DNA from: Falciphora oryzae
Taxonomy: Eukaryota; Ascomycota; Sordariomycetes; Magnaporthales; Magnaporthaceae
NCBI GenBank assembly: GCA_000733355.1
Contig: JNVV01000006.1
Span: forward strand, 937,803-1,001,802
Length of the DNA stretch: 64,000 nucleotides
Direction of reading: 5' to 3'
Of this stretch, positions 61,879-64,000 are shown piece by piece (positions within the stretch are counted from its first letter, which is position 1; every line of letters starts with the position of its first letter). Below the pieces are notes generated by a model. The model saw only the letters and a list, made by a program, of their open reading frames with translations, ran no database searches and was not told the origin of the DNA. Position numbers and translations under genes: made by a program.

Positions 61879-62335
61879 ATGTCTGTACCTGGGAGCGACC
61901 CCGGATCTCCAAGCTCAGCGCCTCCTCCGCCGGGTATCGTAGCGATAAAGGCCAGTCTCCCAGTGCTGGCGAAAGAATCTCAGAAACCCCCGGATACTCT
62001 TGTCGCCGCGCCAGACACTCAGCGAGGTCTCGACATTGCAGAGCGCCGCCTGGGAGACAATCGATTTGCAAATTGACACGGATGCCTTGAAGCGTCGCCT
62101 TGGAGATATAATCGATCCATGAATGGATGCTCTTGAGCGTAGCCTCGGGGATAGAATCGACGCTTTGGGTGTCCGGATGAAGGCACCTTTGGCAGAGTAT
62201 GTCACCTTTACATATAAATCATCACCCTCTCCCATCCTCCCATCTCCATCAACTCTCCGACTGGTACTAGCGCCCTCGCTTGAGCACACCATCAGGCCCT
62301 CGAATCCCAAAGTCCGAGAGACAAATCATTGAGAG
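61879..62335 (+). pseudogene. Possible decayed gene with a repeated RRLGD-type motif
   Basis: An ATG in good context at 61879 opens a 65-codon proline-rich frame ending at 62076. Within and beyond it a motif recurs three times: ERRLGD at 62041, KRRLGD at 62090 and ERSLGD at 62135, each followed by a sequence close to ATCGAT or ATCGAC. Copy 2 to copy 3 is 45 nt, exactly 15 codons in one frame, but a TGA at 62120-62122 interrupts it. Copy 1 to copy 2 is 49 nt, a frame change. No GT...AG intron would remove both breaks. The pattern suggests a former coiled-coil repeat protein, now broken. A chance repeat in non-coding DNA, or an antisense frame (61915-62310), are the alternatives. Confidence 0.35.
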
Positions 62336-62687
62336 AAACACCAACGCCTAAGCTCAGCTGATTCGGTAGGCTGGTTACCTAGAAATTGCTAGTGACGGCG
62401 TATTTTCCCACATGGGTTTCCTTACATCTAGACATCCGAAAGAGGATGCTCCCATTCTCACAACCACCTAATAATGATATCTACCACCTTCCCACTATTG
62501 GCACTGAACAGGACATGCCACTACCCCGGGCCAATCATCACTTCTAACTTCGAACACCCTATTGTCCTCCCCGGCCCTGGCACCACCACTGCAATACCTC
62601 TTCCTCTTCGATGTTGTTCTCACTTCCGGAAACCTAGCAGCTAGGGTCAGCCCTCAGCCACGGTGCCTCTGGCCGCTTTCACGGGTG
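62336..62687. other. Short intergenic stretch
   Basis: Lies downstream of the minus-strand gene at 62688. No gene or repeat is recognised. Confidence 0.5.
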
Positions 62688-63871
62688 TCACGGCGCCTCG
62701 CCGCCTCGTGGCTCAGAAACGGTCTCAAGCGTCGAATATGGGCCCGCTGGAAGCTCCACCGCATTTGCCGCATGGAGTTCGGCCGAGGGGAGCTCGACAT
62801 GGTTCAGCGGGAACGGAACCCCGTTGAACGCGCTGTCCTCCGCGTAGGACTGGTCCCATCGTTGTATAAACCTCTCGAAATCTACAAAAATAGCGTATCA
62901 GCTGGGGGCCAGTCTTGATTGAACACGGAATAAAAGAACCGAATTCTCTCCTATTGATGTTGGAAAGGGGAAGCGGTAGGCTAGGCGATTGGTCTTACCC
63001 TCGGGCCGAGAGAACTGTATCCCGAGGTGACGGATAGTGAGGCCGTGCGAGGAAGAGCCGGGATCAGGCTGATGGGAGCTCGAGGCCTGGCCACCTGCCG
63101 TGTCGTCCACAGAACGCCCACGGCCAAACCGCCCGAAGGACACGCGCCGTGAGGATGAGGTCGTGCCATGGCCGCTGCCGCGCCTCCCTCGGACGTCGAG
63201 TCGGAGCCACTTGCGCGCGTCGTCTCGGCTCCGTATCTCGCGCTCAAAAGCACTCACAGGGTACTCGCGAAACCGGTGGTCACCAGCCAGGAAGGCCAAA
63301 GAGTGGTACGACGAATACATGTCCTTCCACAGCTTCACTCGCTGGCCCGTCGCAATGCCCCTTATGGCCCCGAAACGGTCCTTTCGTTCATCCTTGTCGG
63401 ACCAGACGACATCTATGTCGAAAAAGTCGACGAGCTCCCTGCGCCGCAAATCGCTCTGGAACCGAATCGAGTTTTCAAACGTCGCAAATACGTATCTGAC
63501 CTCGATAAAGGCGTCATGAATGGGGGTACCGTCTGCGGTCACATATCGTATTCGTTGCGGCTCGTTGAAGTTAACATAAAGCTCCATGTCACCAGGGTCC
63601 TCGAACCGGCGATGGTGAGCGTGGTGCGTAAGCGGTATTGTGTCTGCAGGTGAGCCTCCCGGCACTGTCATATCAGGTGGTCATATCGGTCAGTCGAATC
63701 ATACAACGCGCCCTCCCCTCTTAGGCGGGAGCAAGCGTACAGTAGTGCTCCAGGACCTCCCCTTGGTAACTGCATTGCCATGACAGGCGGCGGTGGTCGA
63801 CACCGGCCGGCTCGAAATCCCACGGGCCAAGGTATACGGTGATCTCGTCGGCGGTACGCTCGAACAGAGTG
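62688..63871 (-). CDS. Uncharacterised protein, 5' end outside window
   Basis: Three exons are visible (complement): 63741-63871, 62999-63643 and 62688-62881, joined by introns of 97 and 117 nt whose phases match; 322 full codons plus stop. The first visible exon is preceded by a CCTAAC branch site and CTGCCAG acceptor, so at least one more exon lies to the right. The protein has aromatic, mixed-charge sequence (ITVYLGPWDFEPAGVDHRRL; FIEVRYVFATFENSIRFQSD; LWKDMYSSYHSLAFLAGDHR), then a basic Ser/Gly-rich linker, then FERFIQRWDQSYAEDSAFNG and an acidic, Pro-rich tail. No known domain, signal peptide or membrane helix is recognised. A start at the ATG at 63671 is possible but would discard the well-formed upstream exon. 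Confidence 0.7.
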
Positions 63872-64000
63872 CTGGCAGACCAAAACCGTTAGGCGCGGTG
63901 TCGGGGGTTAGAAGGAGGGGGCGAGGTGAGAGGGGTAGATTGAGAAAAGACGGTACAAGTGTGACGCGGGTGGTGGTGGTTCCTTATTACATGGTTGCTT

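Noticed and set aside
1..64000. tRNA or rRNA genes
   Set aside because: I looked for GGTTCGAnnCC-type B boxes with a matching A box on both strands. The few GTTCGA matches (for example near 2085, 9463, 61372) lack an A box and acceptor-stem pairing.
1..64000. A biosynthetic or defence gene cluster
   Set aside because: The genes belong to unrelated housekeeping and regulatory pathways, lack core biosynthetic enzymes, and are separated by ordinary spacers.

Overview
The window is nuclear DNA of a filamentous ascomycete. Genes are split by short GT...AG introns (about 60-230 nt, often with a CTAAC/CTGAC branch site). Predicted proteins match fungal families: the Cch1 calcium channel, Ric1, a Zn2Cys6 regulator and a MATA-type HMG-box protein. 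Coding GC is high and intergenic stretches of 1-9 kb are loaded with homopolymers and microsatellites. Gene content fits Sordariomycetes. Frequent TAGGTAGG/CCTACCTA tracts might hint at a Magnaporthales-like genome, but that is a guess.

Layout: (1) 1-1412 minus, HMG-box factor running off the left edge. (2) 5216-7921 minus, PHD-finger protein with an N-terminal WHIM/WSD-like region, divergent from (3) 9738-16633 plus, the four-repeat channel Cch1. (4) 20362-20661 plus, a small uncharacterised protein with a long ATG-free leader. (5) 22645-23484 plus, a weakly supported protein with a possible mitochondrial presequence. (6) 24624-26256 minus, B-type cyclin, divergent from (7) 28182-29525 plus, mitochondrial ribosomal protein uL2m. 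(8) 32273-33874 plus, PAP2 lipid phosphatase, convergent with (9) 35020-36213 minus, CK2 beta. (10) 37057-40597 minus, Ric1, divergent from (11) 41355-42811 plus, THO subunit Tex1/THOC3. (12) 44783-48093 plus, Zn2Cys6 factor. (13) 48094-57504, a 9.4-kb stretch with no supportable gene. (14) 57505-58392 plus, C2H2 zinc-finger protein, convergent with (15) 59938-61329 minus, acetate kinase. (16) 61879-62335, a possible decayed repeat-containing gene. (17) 62688-63871 minus, an uncharacterised protein whose 5' end lies beyond the right edge.

The genes are mostly housekeeping or regulatory functions from unrelated pathways. I see no biosynthetic cluster, operon-like unit, transposon, CRISPR array, tRNA or rRNA, and no evidence of a new multi-gene system. 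The more unusual points are single-locus ones: the repeat remnant near 62.1 kb, a GC-AG intron inside the zinc-cluster coding region, the ATG-free leader of the small protein, the glutamine run and NEEE filter of Cch1, and a 28-bp perfect palindrome. Exon structures were derived by hand from splice signals and reading-frame continuity, not from transcripts.
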